Shown here: positions 16,333 through 24,333 of the stretch, piece after piece
Position numbering within the stretch: position 1 is the first letter of the stretch
How the letters are laid out: the number at the start of each line of letters is the position of its first letter
Source of the DNA: an uncultured Corynebacterium sp.
Lineage (GTDB): Bacteria > Actinomycetota > Actinomycetes > Mycobacteriales > Mycobacteriaceae
NCBI RefSeq assembly: GCF_946998835.1
Contig: NZ_CAMQAZ010000005.1
Location: forward strand, 56,471 to 120,470
Length of the DNA stretch: 64,000 bases
Reading direction: 5' to 3'
Notes under the pieces: generated by a model
The model's database searches: none
Seen by the model: only the letters and a program-made list of their open reading frames with translations
What the model was told of the DNA's origin: nothing
Position numbers and translations under genes: made by a program

Positions 16333-17647
16333 CAGTATCTTCTTCCTCGGAGTAGAACTCCGCAGTCGGCTCCACCACCACAGTGCGTACCCGCATACGA
16401 CCACGACGGTCACGGGAGCCCTCGGCGGTAAACTTCAGTCCCGCATATTCTACGTACGAACCCGGCAATGGCACACGTCCAAGTGCATAGGCCAATAGAC
16501 CAGAGACTGTATCCACCTCATCGGTGACCTCATCATCGAAGACGAGTTCGCGCCCGTGGGCCTCGTCGTAAAGCTCTATGAGCTCGCCCAAGCTGAGGCG
16601 CGCCTGCACGCGGTAAGAGGCATTGCCCAGCGGTTCGATGGGCGCCTGCTCGGCCTCGTCGTACTCGTCAGCAATTTCACCGACGATTTCCTCAAGAATG
16701 TCCTCGATGGAAATCAGGCCGGCGACAGAACCGTACTCATCAATGAGAATGGCGATGTGGTTGCGGCTGCGCTGCATCTCATCGAGCAGGTCATCCAGAG
16801 GTTTGGAGTCCGGCACGAAAACGCAGTCACGCATGACCTCGGAGACGCTGACACCGCGGCCGCCGTCGGTACGCGAGTAGGTCTCCTGGACAATGTCCTT
16901 CAAGTAAATGACGCCGACGATATCCTCGACGCTTTCACCAATTACCGGCAGCCGCGAGTGCCCCGACTTCACGCACAGCGCCACGGCCTGACCGCAGTGC
17001 TTATCAGCCTCAATCCACACCATCTCCGGGCGCGGAACCATAACAACGCGTGCCGACGTCTCTGCGAGATCGAACACCGACTGAATCATGCGGCGCTCAT
17101 CGTGTTCCACAATACCGCGCTCCTGGGCGATATCGACCATCTCGCGCAGCTCGACTTCAGTGGCAAACGGACCATCGCGGAAGCCACCGCCAGGGGTGAT
17201 GATGTTACCGAACCAAATCAGCAGCTTTTCCAGCGGACCCAGCACCTTGGCCATAAAACTCAAGATGACCGCGGTGGCCAGCGAAATCGAGTACGGGTTC
17301 TTTCGACCCATTGTGCGGGAAAACACACCGAGAACCAGGAAGGTGAACAGAGCCAGCAACGCCACGGCAGCCGCAATGGCCCAGCTCTCCGGCTCGAAGA
17401 ACTTCAAGCAGACAGCTGCAAGTGTGACTGCACCGATGGATTCGCACAGTGTCCGCAAAATCACCAGCACATTGACGTGCCGGGCACGGTTTTCTACAAC
17501 CTTGAGCAGCGCATTAGCACCCGCGACTTCGTCGCGTTGCAGCTCTGCGACGCGCGCACGCGAGATGCCTGAGACCGCAGTCTCCACTGTGTTGAGTCCG
17601 CCAGCGCAGATCATCGCCACGACGGCGACAATTACCAAAGTGATCAT
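16319..17647 (-). CDS. CNNM/CorC-family membrane protein (HlyC-like, CBS domains)
   Basis: 442 residues. The N-terminal CNNM transmembrane domain (about 1-165) begins MITLVIVAVVAMICAGGLNTVETAVSGISRARV. A tandem CBS pair follows (about 190-320, with VMVPRPEMVWI and IAILIDEYGSVAGLISIEDILEEIVGEIADEYD), then a C-terminal CorC_HlyC domain (about 340-420). Such proteins are linked to Mg2+/Co2+ transport. ybeY and this gene overlap by ATGA, and this gene overlaps era. Placement between ybeY and era is a conserved actinobacterial arrangement. Confidence 0.9.
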   Translation of the reverse strand: MITLVIVAVVAMICAGGLNTVETAVSGISRARVAELQRDEVAGANALLKVVENRARHVNVLVILRTLCESIGAVTLAAVCLKFFEPESWAIAAAVALLALFTFLVLGVFSRTMGRKNPYSISLATAVILSFMAKVLGPLEKLLIWFGNIITPGGGFRDGPFATEVELREMVDIAQERGIVEHDERRMIQSVFDLAETSARVVMVPRPEMVWIEADKHCGQAVALCVKSGHSRLPVIGESVEDIVGVIYLKDIVQETYSRTDGGRGVSVSEVMRDCVFVPDSKPLDDLLDEMQRSRNHIAILIDEYGSVAGLISIEDILEEIVGEIADEYDEAEQAPIEPLGNASYRVQARLSLGELIELYDEAHGRELVFDDEVTDEVDTVSGLLAYALGRVPLPGSYVEYAGLKFTAEGSRDRRGRMRVRTVVVEPTAEFYSEEEDTDGQS

Positions 17648-18177
17648 CGCTCGTTAGAACGCTCCGGGAACGCGTTGGGGTTAATTGGCTTTTCGGAAAA
17701 GCTCACGCCACGACGATCGATGTCGTCGTACCAGTCCGCCAACAGCCCATTCTGCAAGGAGAACATCTGGCGCTCTTCCTCGGCCGTGACGTGGTCATAG
17801 CCGAGTAGGTGCAGCACGCCGTGCACAGTGAGCAGAACTAGCTCGTGGCTCAGTGGGTGACCTGCGCGCTCGGCCTGGCCCGCGGCAAACTCGGGGCACA
17901 ACACGATGTCGCCGAGCATGGCAGGACCCGGGCTGGCCGCGTCAGGGCGGCCTGAGCCGGGAGTGAGCTCATCCATCGGGAAACTCATCACATCCGTGGG
18001 CCCCGGCAGATCCAGCCAGCGCACGTGGAGGTCCTCAATCGTCTTCAAGTCGACAATGTGAATGCTCAGTTCAGCTGCCGGATGCACGTCCAGGCGGCCT
18101 AGCGCATAACGGGCTACGTCGATAAGCGACTCTTCATTGACGCCCTGACCGGACTCGTTGAAAACTTCAATGCTCAT
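17644..18177 (-). CDS. ybeY: Endoribonuclease YbeY (rRNA maturation)
   Basis: 177 residues. Single-strand endonuclease for 16S rRNA 3'-end maturation and ribosome quality control. The zinc-binding signature HGVLHLLGYDH (about 118-128) is complete, and the upstream LDLPGPTDVMSFPMDE box is conserved. ATG 18177. It lies between phoH (19 bp upstream) and the CorC-like gene (4-bp overlap), the standard phoH-ybeY-corC-era order. The C-terminus beyond ~150 is a variable tail. Confidence 0.94.
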   Translation of the reverse strand: MSIEVFNESGQGVNEESLIDVARYALGRLDVHPAAELSIHIVDLKTIEDLHVRWLDLPGPTDVMSFPMDELTPGSGRPDAASPGPAMLGDIVLCPEFAAGQAERAGHPLSHELVLLTVHGVLHLLGYDHVTAEEERQMFSLQNGLLADWYDDIDRRGVSFSEKPINPNAFPERSNER

Positions 18178-18196
18178 GTAAATTCAGCGTCCTTTA

Positions 18197-19222
18197 TCAC
18201 TTTGTGGCGGACTGTCGCTTGCGTGAGGACTCGGCGCCCTGCTCAATGCCCTCGTTATAGGCATCGTAGTCATCGTAGGCCTCGACAATTGCGGTGACCA
18301 GGGGGTTGCGCACGACGTCGGCGGCGACGAGGGCGGGAAACGCAATTCCCGGCACACCACGCAACACCTCGCGTGCGACGGCCAGGCCAGACTTCTGTCC
18401 GCGGGGCAGGTCGACCTGGCTGGCATCACCTGTGATGACCATCTTCGAACCGAATCCCAGACGAGTGAGGAACATCTTCATCTGTGCCGGAGTAGTGTTC
18501 TGTGCCTCATCGAGAATGATGAACGCATTGTTCAAAGTACGACCGCGCATGTATGCCAACGGTGCAACCTCCACTACCCCGGTTTCCATCAACTTAGGAA
18601 TCAGGTCCGGTTCCAGCATTTCGCGCATCGCATCGTGCAGCGGCCGAAGGTAGGGGTCGATCTTTTCGTGCAGGGTGCCTGGTAGGAAGCCCAGGTTCTC
18701 ACCGGCTTCCACCGCCGGTCGAGTCAGAATAATACGCTCTACCTGCTTATTCTTCAGCGCAGCAACGGCCTTAGCCATGGCCAGGAAGGTCTTACCAGTA
18801 CCGGCGGGGCCGATGCCGAAAACCACGTTGTAGCGGTCGATGGCATCGACGTAGTTCTTCTGCCCCTCAGTCTTAGGACGCACGGTCTTGCCGCGGTGCG
18901 TCACAATCCCGCCACCGAGTACCTCGCTGGCGGATTTCTCACCGCGATCGACAATGCCCACCGCGTGCCGCACCGACTCCGGGGAGAGCTCATGGCCACG
19001 CCGAGCCATTGCCTCCAGCTCCTTGAACGCGCGGGCGGCCAATGAGACATCAGCCGGGGAGCCCTTGATTGTCACAACCCCGCCGCGGACATGGATATCC
19101 GCTGCCAGTAAGGATTCCAACAGACGGAGATTCTGATCCGCGTGACCGACCACAATCGGCGCGACGTTGTCATCGAGTTCGACCACAGCGGTGGTACGAG
19201 CAGCTACTGAATACTTTGTCAT
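18197..19222 (-). CDS. phoH: PhoH-like ATPase
   Basis: 341 residues. A P-loop ATPase/RNA helicase-like protein functionally tied to YbeY. Walker A GPAGTGKT (about 137-144), Walker B IILDEAQN (about 236) and sensor TGDASQVDLP are all intact. The N-terminal ~110 residues resemble the KH-like/dimerisation region of PhoH proteins (VVGHADQNLRLLESLLAADIHVRGG is the visible start of that region in shortened form VVGHADQNLRLLE). It is 12 bp downstream of rsmE, hence in the same transcript. Confidence 0.93.
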   Translation of the reverse strand: MTKYSVAARTTAVVELDDNVAPIVVGHADQNLRLLESLLAADIHVRGGVVTIKGSPADVSLAARAFKELEAMARRGHELSPESVRHAVGIVDRGEKSASEVLGGGIVTHRGKTVRPKTEGQKNYVDAIDRYNVVFGIGPAGTGKTFLAMAKAVAALKNKQVERIILTRPAVEAGENLGFLPGTLHEKIDPYLRPLHDAMREMLEPDLIPKLMETGVVEVAPLAYMRGRTLNNAFIILDEAQNTTPAQMKMFLTRLGFGSKMVITGDASQVDLPRGQKSGLAVAREVLRGVPGIAFPALVAADVVRNPLVTAIVEAYDDYDAYNEGIEQGAESSRKRQSATK

Positions 19223-19234
19223 TATGCGTCTATC

Positions 19235-20014
19235 CTACTGACCACTCGCAGGTGTGCCGCCCCACCGCTTCGTCAGCGGCCCCAGCGCGCTGAGAGCGGC
19301 AGCTCCAGCCAGGGCGCTGCGCAGAACCGTCGGGCCGAGCACTACCGAGCTCGCACCAGCGGCACGGAAGGCCTCGAGTTCCCCAGGGCTGACTCCCCCT
19401 TCCGGGCCGACAATGAAGATTGCCCGGTCGGCAATTGCTGCCTGTGCGGCAAAGTCCACGAACGGTGTCGTTTCCTCCTCGTGCAGAACCGCCACCATGC
19501 CACCGTCGGCCACGGTATCCCGGATGAGCTGCTCAATATCGGCGGAGCTGTGCAGATCCGCGACCGGCGGAATCCATGCACGGCGAGCCTGCTTGGCAGC
19601 CTCGCGCGCAGCCGACTGCCACTTAGCGCGGGCCTTGGTGACCTTCGCGGTCCCCTGCCAGCGAGCCACGCAGTTCAATGCCGCCCACGGGACAATCTCA
19701 TCAACCCCGGCCTCGGTCATCAAGTCGACAGCGAGCTCAGCACGATCCGACTTCGGCAGCGCCTGCACCACGGTGACATGTGGCTTTGGCCGTGCGCGTT
19801 TTTCGGCAGCGACCACGCGAACATGGACTTCACGCGGATCTACGTGCATGAGCTGTGCCCTCGCCACCAAATCCGCACCATTGGCCAGGAGGATCTCGGA
19901 GCCCTCCTTCAACCTGCGGACGCTGATGTGCTTCGCCTCCGGCCCGAGAACTCGAATAATCTCCTCCGGGCGTGGCAGCTCGGTGAAATCACCGAGGAAT
20001 ACGGGCAAACTCAT
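19235..20014 (-). CDS. rsmE: 16S rRNA m3U1498 methyltransferase RsmE
   Basis: 259 residues. SPOUT-class enzyme that methylates N3 of U1498 in 16S rRNA using SAM. The N-terminal PUA-like domain (1-75, VLGPEAKHISVRRLKEGSE) is followed by the knotted SPOUT domain with IVGPEGGVSPGELEAF (about 196-211) and LGPTVLRSALAGAAAL (about 225). In the latter, family members usually have LGxxILRxETA, so the Glu-Thr pair is replaced by Ala-Leu here. It sits between dnaJ and phoH in the long operon. Confidence 0.92.
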   Translation of the reverse strand: MSLPVFLGDFTELPRPEEIIRVLGPEAKHISVRRLKEGSEILLANGADLVARAQLMHVDPREVHVRVVAAEKRARPKPHVTVVQALPKSDRAELAVDLMTEAGVDEIVPWAALNCVARWQGTAKVTKARAKWQSAAREAAKQARRAWIPPVADLHSSADIEQLIRDTVADGGMVAVLHEEETTPFVDFAAQAAIADRAIFIVGPEGGVSPGELEAFRAAGASSVVLGPTVLRSALAGAAALSALGPLTKRWGGTPASGQ

Positions 20015-20058
20015 GCGTGCTTCACACTCACTGGGGGGAGGGCTACGGGAGGGCGTGT

Positions 20059-21189
20059 TTAACGTCGGCGGAAACGGGAGAAGAAACCGTGCCGCTCACT
20101 GGAATTTGACACCTTGGCATCGTCATCGCGGTGATCGCGCAGCTTCTCTAGCAATTCACGGGACTTGCGGTCCAGTTTCGTCGGCACCGTGACATCGACA
20201 TGTGCGACCACGTCACCGTTGCCCTCGCCGCGCAGATGCGGCATGCCCTTGCCAGACAGGCGAATCTGCTCTGCCGGCTGAGTTCCCGAATCGACCTTGA
20301 TGGTCATCGGCTTACCCAGCAGGTCCTCGACCTCGAACTCAGTGCCAAGTGCGGCATCAACCATGGGCACCTGGACGTTAAAGTGCAGGTCATCGCCCTC
20401 ACGCTCGAATACGGGGTGCGGATCCATGGCGACCTCGACATAGAGGTCACCAGCCGGACCACCGCCAGGGCCGACCTCCCCCTGACCAGCCATGCGAATA
20501 CGCATGCCATCAGAGATACCTGCCGGAACATTCACCGTCAGGTCACGGCGAGCACGCACGCGGCCGTCACCACCACAGTTGGTGCACGGATCCGGAATAA
20601 TCTCGCCGGTGCCCTCACAGCTCGGGCACGGCCGCGAGGTCATCACATTGCCCAGGAAGGAACGCTGGACCTGCTGAATCTCGCCGGTGCCCTCACAGCT
20701 GGTACACACCTTCGGCTTGGCCTTCGACTTCGAACCGGTTCCCTCACACTGGTCACACAGCACCGCGGTGTCCACTGTGATTGGCTTGCGGACACCGGTG
20801 AAAGCCTCATCGAGGCCAAGAGAAATACGCAGCAGCGCATCTGCACCTGGCTGTACGCGCGAGCGACGCTGACGCGTGCCGCTGGCACCTCCGAAGAACG
20901 CCTCGAAGATATCGCCGACTCCGCCGCCACCGAAACCGCCGAAGCCACCGCCTGGCATGCCACCCTGCGGATCGAGAGGGTCACCTCCCATGTCCACAAT
21001 CCGGCGCTTCTCAGGATCCAGCAGGACCTCGTTCGCCTCAGAGGCCTCACGGAACTTCTCTGCAGCTTCTTCATCACCCGGATTACGGTCTGGGTGGTAC
21101 TTGAGCGCCAGCTTTCGGTACGCCTTCTTAATCTCAGCGTCCGTAGCGTCCTTCTCCACTCCGAGGATGCCGTAATAGTCGCGTGCCAA
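20059..21189 (-). CDS. dnaJ: Chaperone DnaJ (DnaJ2)
   Basis: 376 residues. Hsp40 co-chaperone for DnaK. J domain 1-70 with HPD in KYHPDRNPG, a Gly/Phe-rich linker (73-95), then four CxxCxGxG zinc repeats (CDQCEGTG, CTSCEGTG, CPSCEGTG, CTNCGGDG; about 145-215), and the C-terminal substrate domain. The start is TTG 21189, fixed by the invariant MARDYYG beginning; AAGGAAG lies upstream inside hrcA. The C-terminus ends in the very basic FFSRFRRR. It follows hrcA by 2 bp, the usual hrcA-dnaJ2 pair of actinobacteria. Confidence 0.95.
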   Translation of the reverse strand: MARDYYGILGVEKDATDAEIKKAYRKLALKYHPDRNPGDEEAAEKFREASEANEVLLDPEKRRIVDMGGDPLDPQGGMPGGGFGGFGGGGVGDIFEAFFGGASGTRQRRSRVQPGADALLRISLGLDEAFTGVRKPITVDTAVLCDQCEGTGSKSKAKPKVCTSCEGTGEIQQVQRSFLGNVMTSRPCPSCEGTGEIIPDPCTNCGGDGRVRARRDLTVNVPAGISDGMRIRMAGQGEVGPGGGPAGDLYVEVAMDPHPVFEREGDDLHFNVQVPMVDAALGTEFEVEDLLGKPMTIKVDSGTQPAEQIRLSGKGMPHLRGEGNGDVVAHVDVTVPTKLDRKSRELLEKLRDHRDDDAKVSNSSERHGFFSRFRRR

Positions 21190-21191
21190 CT

Positions 21192-22229
21192 TTAGCTACT
21201 TCCTTTCAATACCCGGCCAACGTACTGTGCAACAGCAGCAACCGAGGAAATTGTTCCCGGATAATCCATAAACGTGGGGCCAACTACTCCCATACCACCC
21301 AAAATTTCGGTGCCGGTGCCGTAGCCAGTTGAAACCACTGAGGTAGCGCGCAGCTCCTCGTCCTCGTTTTCCTCACCGATGGAAACGCGAACGTGGTGCA
21401 AGTCCTGCGCCGCTGACAGCAGTTTCAGCACGACCACCTGTTCCTCGAGAGCCTCGAGAACCATGGGCAACGTAGAAGGCAAGCGACCGGCCATATTACC
21501 ACGGGTCAAGTTCGACGCTCCGGCCAGGATGAGCCTGTCATTCGGCTTTTCAATGAGCGACTCCACCAGCACAGTCGAGCAGCGGATGATTACATCCCGC
21601 AGATCGCGCGGGGCGTTGGCCGCAAGGTCGGAAATCGCAATCGACGCGTCGGCAAGCGTGTGCCCCGACATCGCGCGGTTGAAATGTTCGCGCAGCAGCG
21701 GCACCAGATCGGGATCCATCGGCGCGGGCAACTCAACATTCCGCTGCTCCACGCGCCCGGTATCGGTGATGACCACCAGCAGCAGCCGCGCATCAGCGAG
21801 CTGGACGACCTCGCAGTGACGGACGCGGGAGACCTCCAACGTCGGCACCTGCACCACCGCAACCTGACGGGTTAGCTGAGCGAGCAGCTGCACACTGCGG
21901 CGCAGGACGTCCTCCAGATCGACGCCGCCTTCGAGGAACTCCAAAATGGCGCGACGCTCCGCCCGAGACAGGGGCTTAATTTGCGAAAGGCTGTCCACAA
22001 AAAGGCGGTAGCCCTTCTCAGTCGGGATACGCCCCGACGATGCATGCTCCTGCTGGATATAGCCCTCGGCCTCCAGCACCGCCATGTCATTCCTGATGGT
22101 CGCCGAGGACACGCCCAGATTGTGGCGCTCCACCAGAGCCTTCGAGCCGACGGGCTCCTGGGAGGCTACGTAATCCGAGACAATTGCCCGAAGAACTTCC
22201 TGCCTGCGCTTATCCGTCTGAGATGACAT
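21192..22229 (-). CDS. hrcA: Heat-inducible transcription repressor HrcA
   Basis: 345 residues. Winged-helix repressor that binds CIRCE operators of chaperone genes. The N-terminal HTH (RRQEVLRAIVSDYVASQEPVG, then VSSATIRNDMAVLE) and the GYIQQEHASSGRIPTEKGYR wing are intact; the shorter segments SSGRIPTEKGYR and SSATIRNDM are diagnostic. The GAF-like and dimerisation regions follow. ATG 22229 lies 9 bp after hemW. No CIRCE inverted repeat is visible before this gene or before the operon head, so autoregulation, if any, is not obvious. Confidence 0.95.
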   Translation of the reverse strand: MSSQTDKRRQEVLRAIVSDYVASQEPVGSKALVERHNLGVSSATIRNDMAVLEAEGYIQQEHASSGRIPTEKGYRLFVDSLSQIKPLSRAERRAILEFLEGGVDLEDVLRRSVQLLAQLTRQVAVVQVPTLEVSRVRHCEVVQLADARLLLVVITDTGRVEQRNVELPAPMDPDLVPLLREHFNRAMSGHTLADASIAISDLAANAPRDLRDVIIRCSTVLVESLIEKPNDRLILAGASNLTRGNMAGRLPSTLPMVLEALEEQVVVLKLLSAAQDLHHVRVSIGEENEDEELRATSVVSTGYGTGTEILGGMGVVGPTFMDYPGTISSVAAVAQYVGRVLKGSS

Positions 22230-22238
22230 GCGGATAGT

Positions 22239-23402
22239 TTAACTAAGGATGTCAACAATTATTGCGTCGGCCAGCAAACGACCGCGATTTGTCAGCTGAA
22301 TCCGCTGGCCACCATCACCGGAAACAAACTCCACCATGCCCGCTTCCGCTTGCCGACGTGCCTTCCCCAGCTCATCCTCGCCGAGCAGATTGGCATCAAT
22401 GCCCTCGGCCAGGCGCAGGCCCAGCATGATTTTCTCAGTGTGCCGATCTTCGGCGGTCAGCTCCTCTGAGTCCTTAATCGGCAACTCACCGCCGGAAATA
22501 GTCGCCGCGTAGCGAGCCGGATGCTTGACGTTGTAAAACCTCGTGCCATCCAGATGCGAATGCGCACCGGGGCCCGCACCCCACCAATTGCCATCGCGCC
22601 AGTAGAGCATATTGTGGCGACACTGGCCGCCCGGTTTCGCCCAGTTGGACACCTCGTACCAGGAGAAACCGGCCTGACTCAGGGCGGCATCGATGCGCTC
22701 GTAGCGGTCGGCGAGATCGTCGTCGTCAGGCATGGGCAGCTCCCCGCGACGCACCTTGCGCGCCATCGCGGTACCGGGCTCAACAATGAGCGAGTACGCC
22801 GAAACATGATCGACATCGGTGGCCAGGACGGCCTCCAACGTCGTATCGAGATCGGTCATCGACTCCCCCGGCGTGCCGTAAATGACGTCGAGGTTGATGT
22901 GCTCAAAACCGGCCGCGCGTGCCTCCGCTACCGCTGCAGCAGGACGCCCCGGTGTGTGCGTGCGATCCAGCGTGGCCAGCACATGCGGCACCGCCGACTG
23001 CATGCCCAAGCTCACCCGGGTAAACCCCGCCTCGGCCAGGCCGTCGAAAAACTCCGGGGAGGTCGACTCGGGATTCGACTCGGTGGTGACCTCGGCATCG
23101 TCGGCAAGCCCAAAGCTGTTGCGCACACCGTCGAGCAGACGGCGAAGACCGCTCGCCCCCAACATCGACGGCGTGCCACCGCCGATAAAGACCGTGTCGG
23201 CGCCCCGCGCGAGTTCGGGGTGCTTTACGACGGCCATCTCGAGCTCAGCCACAATGGCATCGAGGTAATCCCCCTGTGTTGCGCCACTGCCCAGCTGCCC
23301 TGGCGTGTACGTGTTGAAATCACAGTAGCCACAGCGGGTGGCGCAGAAGGGGACGTGTAAGTAGACACCGAAGGAATCGGTGTGTGCGGAGGCTTCGCTC
23401 AC
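22239..23402 (-). CDS. hemW: Radical SAM heme chaperone HemW
   Basis: 387 residues. Long annotated as oxygen-independent coproporphyrinogen oxidase; family knowledge now assigns heme delivery. The 4Fe-4S motif CATRCGYCDF (C-x3-C-x2-C) is near residue 20, which is the HemW spacing. GGGTPSML (about 74) and ESNPES follow. The C-terminal HemN_C domain is present, and the HNMLYWRDGNWWGAGPGAHS block is visible at HNMLYWRDGNWWG. The start is GTG 23402, overlapping the upstream stop as GTGA (4 bp), so translation is coupled. Confidence 0.93.
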   Translation of the reverse strand: MSEASAHTDSFGVYLHVPFCATRCGYCDFNTYTPGQLGSGATQGDYLDAIVAELEMAVVKHPELARGADTVFIGGGTPSMLGASGLRRLLDGVRNSFGLADDAEVTTESNPESTSPEFFDGLAEAGFTRVSLGMQSAVPHVLATLDRTHTPGRPAAAVAEARAAGFEHINLDVIYGTPGESMTDLDTTLEAVLATDVDHVSAYSLIVEPGTAMARKVRRGELPMPDDDDLADRYERIDAALSQAGFSWYEVSNWAKPGGQCRHNMLYWRDGNWWGAGPGAHSHLDGTRFYNVKHPARYAATISGGELPIKDSEELTAEDRHTEKIMLGLRLAEGIDANLLGEDELGKARRQAEAGMVEFVSGDGGQRIQLTNRGRLLADAIIVDILS

Positions 23403-24085
23403 GCATGCTCCTTGGCTCGACGTTGCTTGACGCGGCGGACAATTTCATCGATGCGGGCGCGCTCCATGAGAAACTCAGGGGGCCTACGGCCGCGCAGCGC
23501 ATTGGCGACAGCCGGATGGGTCTCAGGAACTGCGACACACCAAGCGGCGGCAGCCGACAGCGCGCGGCGACCGGACTGCGCGTAGAGCTGCGTAAGCACG
23601 ACACTGCCGAGATTTTCCACGCCTCGGATGTTCTCTGCAGAGACCCAGTCGGCGAGTTCTTCCAGGTAGGAGGCCACGGCATCGGAACGAGCAATCATTG
23701 CCTGCGTTACTGTCGGGACCGCGACGGGATGCCTCAGCGGTGCCGGAATTAGCGATAGCGACTGCACGTCCGGCGACTTCGGTGTCGGATGTGGATGCTG
23801 ACGTAGCGCCGAACCGGAGGACAGCGTACCGATGCGCCCCGAGCGAATACCGGAGGTGAAAGCTTGACGCAGCCCATCGAGTTCACCAATCAGGGGGCGG
23901 CAGTCTTCGACAGCCTCATCGACGATGTCAGCGAGCTCGAGGACGCATTCGTCAACTAGCTCACGGTCCACATCGGCGACCGCCTGAGCGAGGTGCTCGA
24001 TGTGTTCGGCAACTTCGTCACCGATGTCGTAGAGCTCTTGGGTCACTTCGCGCAGGCGTAGCCGAGCATCGAAGTGGTTAATCAT
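23399..24085 (-). CDS. Unknown protein heading the hemW-uppS operon
   Basis: 228 residues from ATG 24085 (MINHFDARLRLREVTQELY), chosen because GGGAGG stands 7 bp before it; the frame stays open upstream to 24166. No family recognised. Residues 10-75 are acidic and helical (GDEVAEHIEHLAQAVADVD), possibly a coiled coil; the middle is Pro/Ser-rich; the end is basic (RIDEIVRRVKQRRAKEHA). It is cytoplasmic by composition. Its stop overlaps the hemW start (GTGA), so it is the first gene of the eleven-gene run. An acidic head and basic tail suggest a binding protein, but this is only inference. Confidence 0.75.
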   Translation of the reverse strand: MINHFDARLRLREVTQELYDIGDEVAEHIEHLAQAVADVDRELVDECVLELADIVDEAVEDCRPLIGELDGLRQAFTSGIRSGRIGTLSSGSALRQHPHPTPKSPDVQSLSLIPAPLRHPVAVPTVTQAMIARSDAVASYLEELADWVSAENIRGVENLGSVVLTQLYAQSGRRALSAAAAWCVAVPETHPAVANALRGRRPPEFLMERARIDEIVRRVKQRRAKEHA

Positions 24086-24132
24086 TGCCCGCCCTCCCAC
24101 GACATCTTTGATCTCGGTGACATCATTGCTGT

Positions 24133-24232
24133 TTTTCAGCTTTCGAACATCGACGAACACCGCCAAACATTGGCGAATACCGGAAAGCTCCGGCGAATTT
24201 CGGCGAATTTCGGCGTTTCCGAAAGCTGAAAA
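24133..24232. promoter_or_regulatory. Large inverted repeat in the leader of the hemW operon
   Basis: Perfect 13-bp arms TTTTCAGCTTTCG (24133-24145) and CGAAAGCTGAAAA (24220-24232) enclose about 74 bp. Inside are a smaller palindrome CGCCAAACATTGGCG (24161-24175) and GGCGAATTT direct repeats. It lies 48-147 bp before the start at 24085 of the minus-strand operon, so it may be a structured leader or operator region. Confidence 0.55.
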
Positions 24233-24246
24233 CTCCTTAAAAATTT

Positions 24247-24283
24247 CTAGCGCCCCTCACCTTAATGGGGTGAGGGGCGCTAG
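24247..24283 (-). terminator. Terminator of the acyl-CoA ligase gene
   Basis: Perfect 15-bp stem CTAGCGCCCCTCACC / GGTGAGGGGCGCTAG with a 7-nt loop. On the minus strand it is followed by AAATTTTTAAGG. It lies 50 bp after the ligase stop and just before the leader of the next co-directional operon, so it separates the two transcripts. Confidence 0.85.
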
Positions 24284-24333
24284 CCCGGTAACAACACGCT
24301 GCCGTTTTCTACCGACAGCGGGCCAATAGCGTA

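Noticed and set aside
24133..24175. LexA-type SOS box (TCGAACATCGACGAACA)
   Set aside because: Only one half-site resembles the consensus; the other arm does not match.
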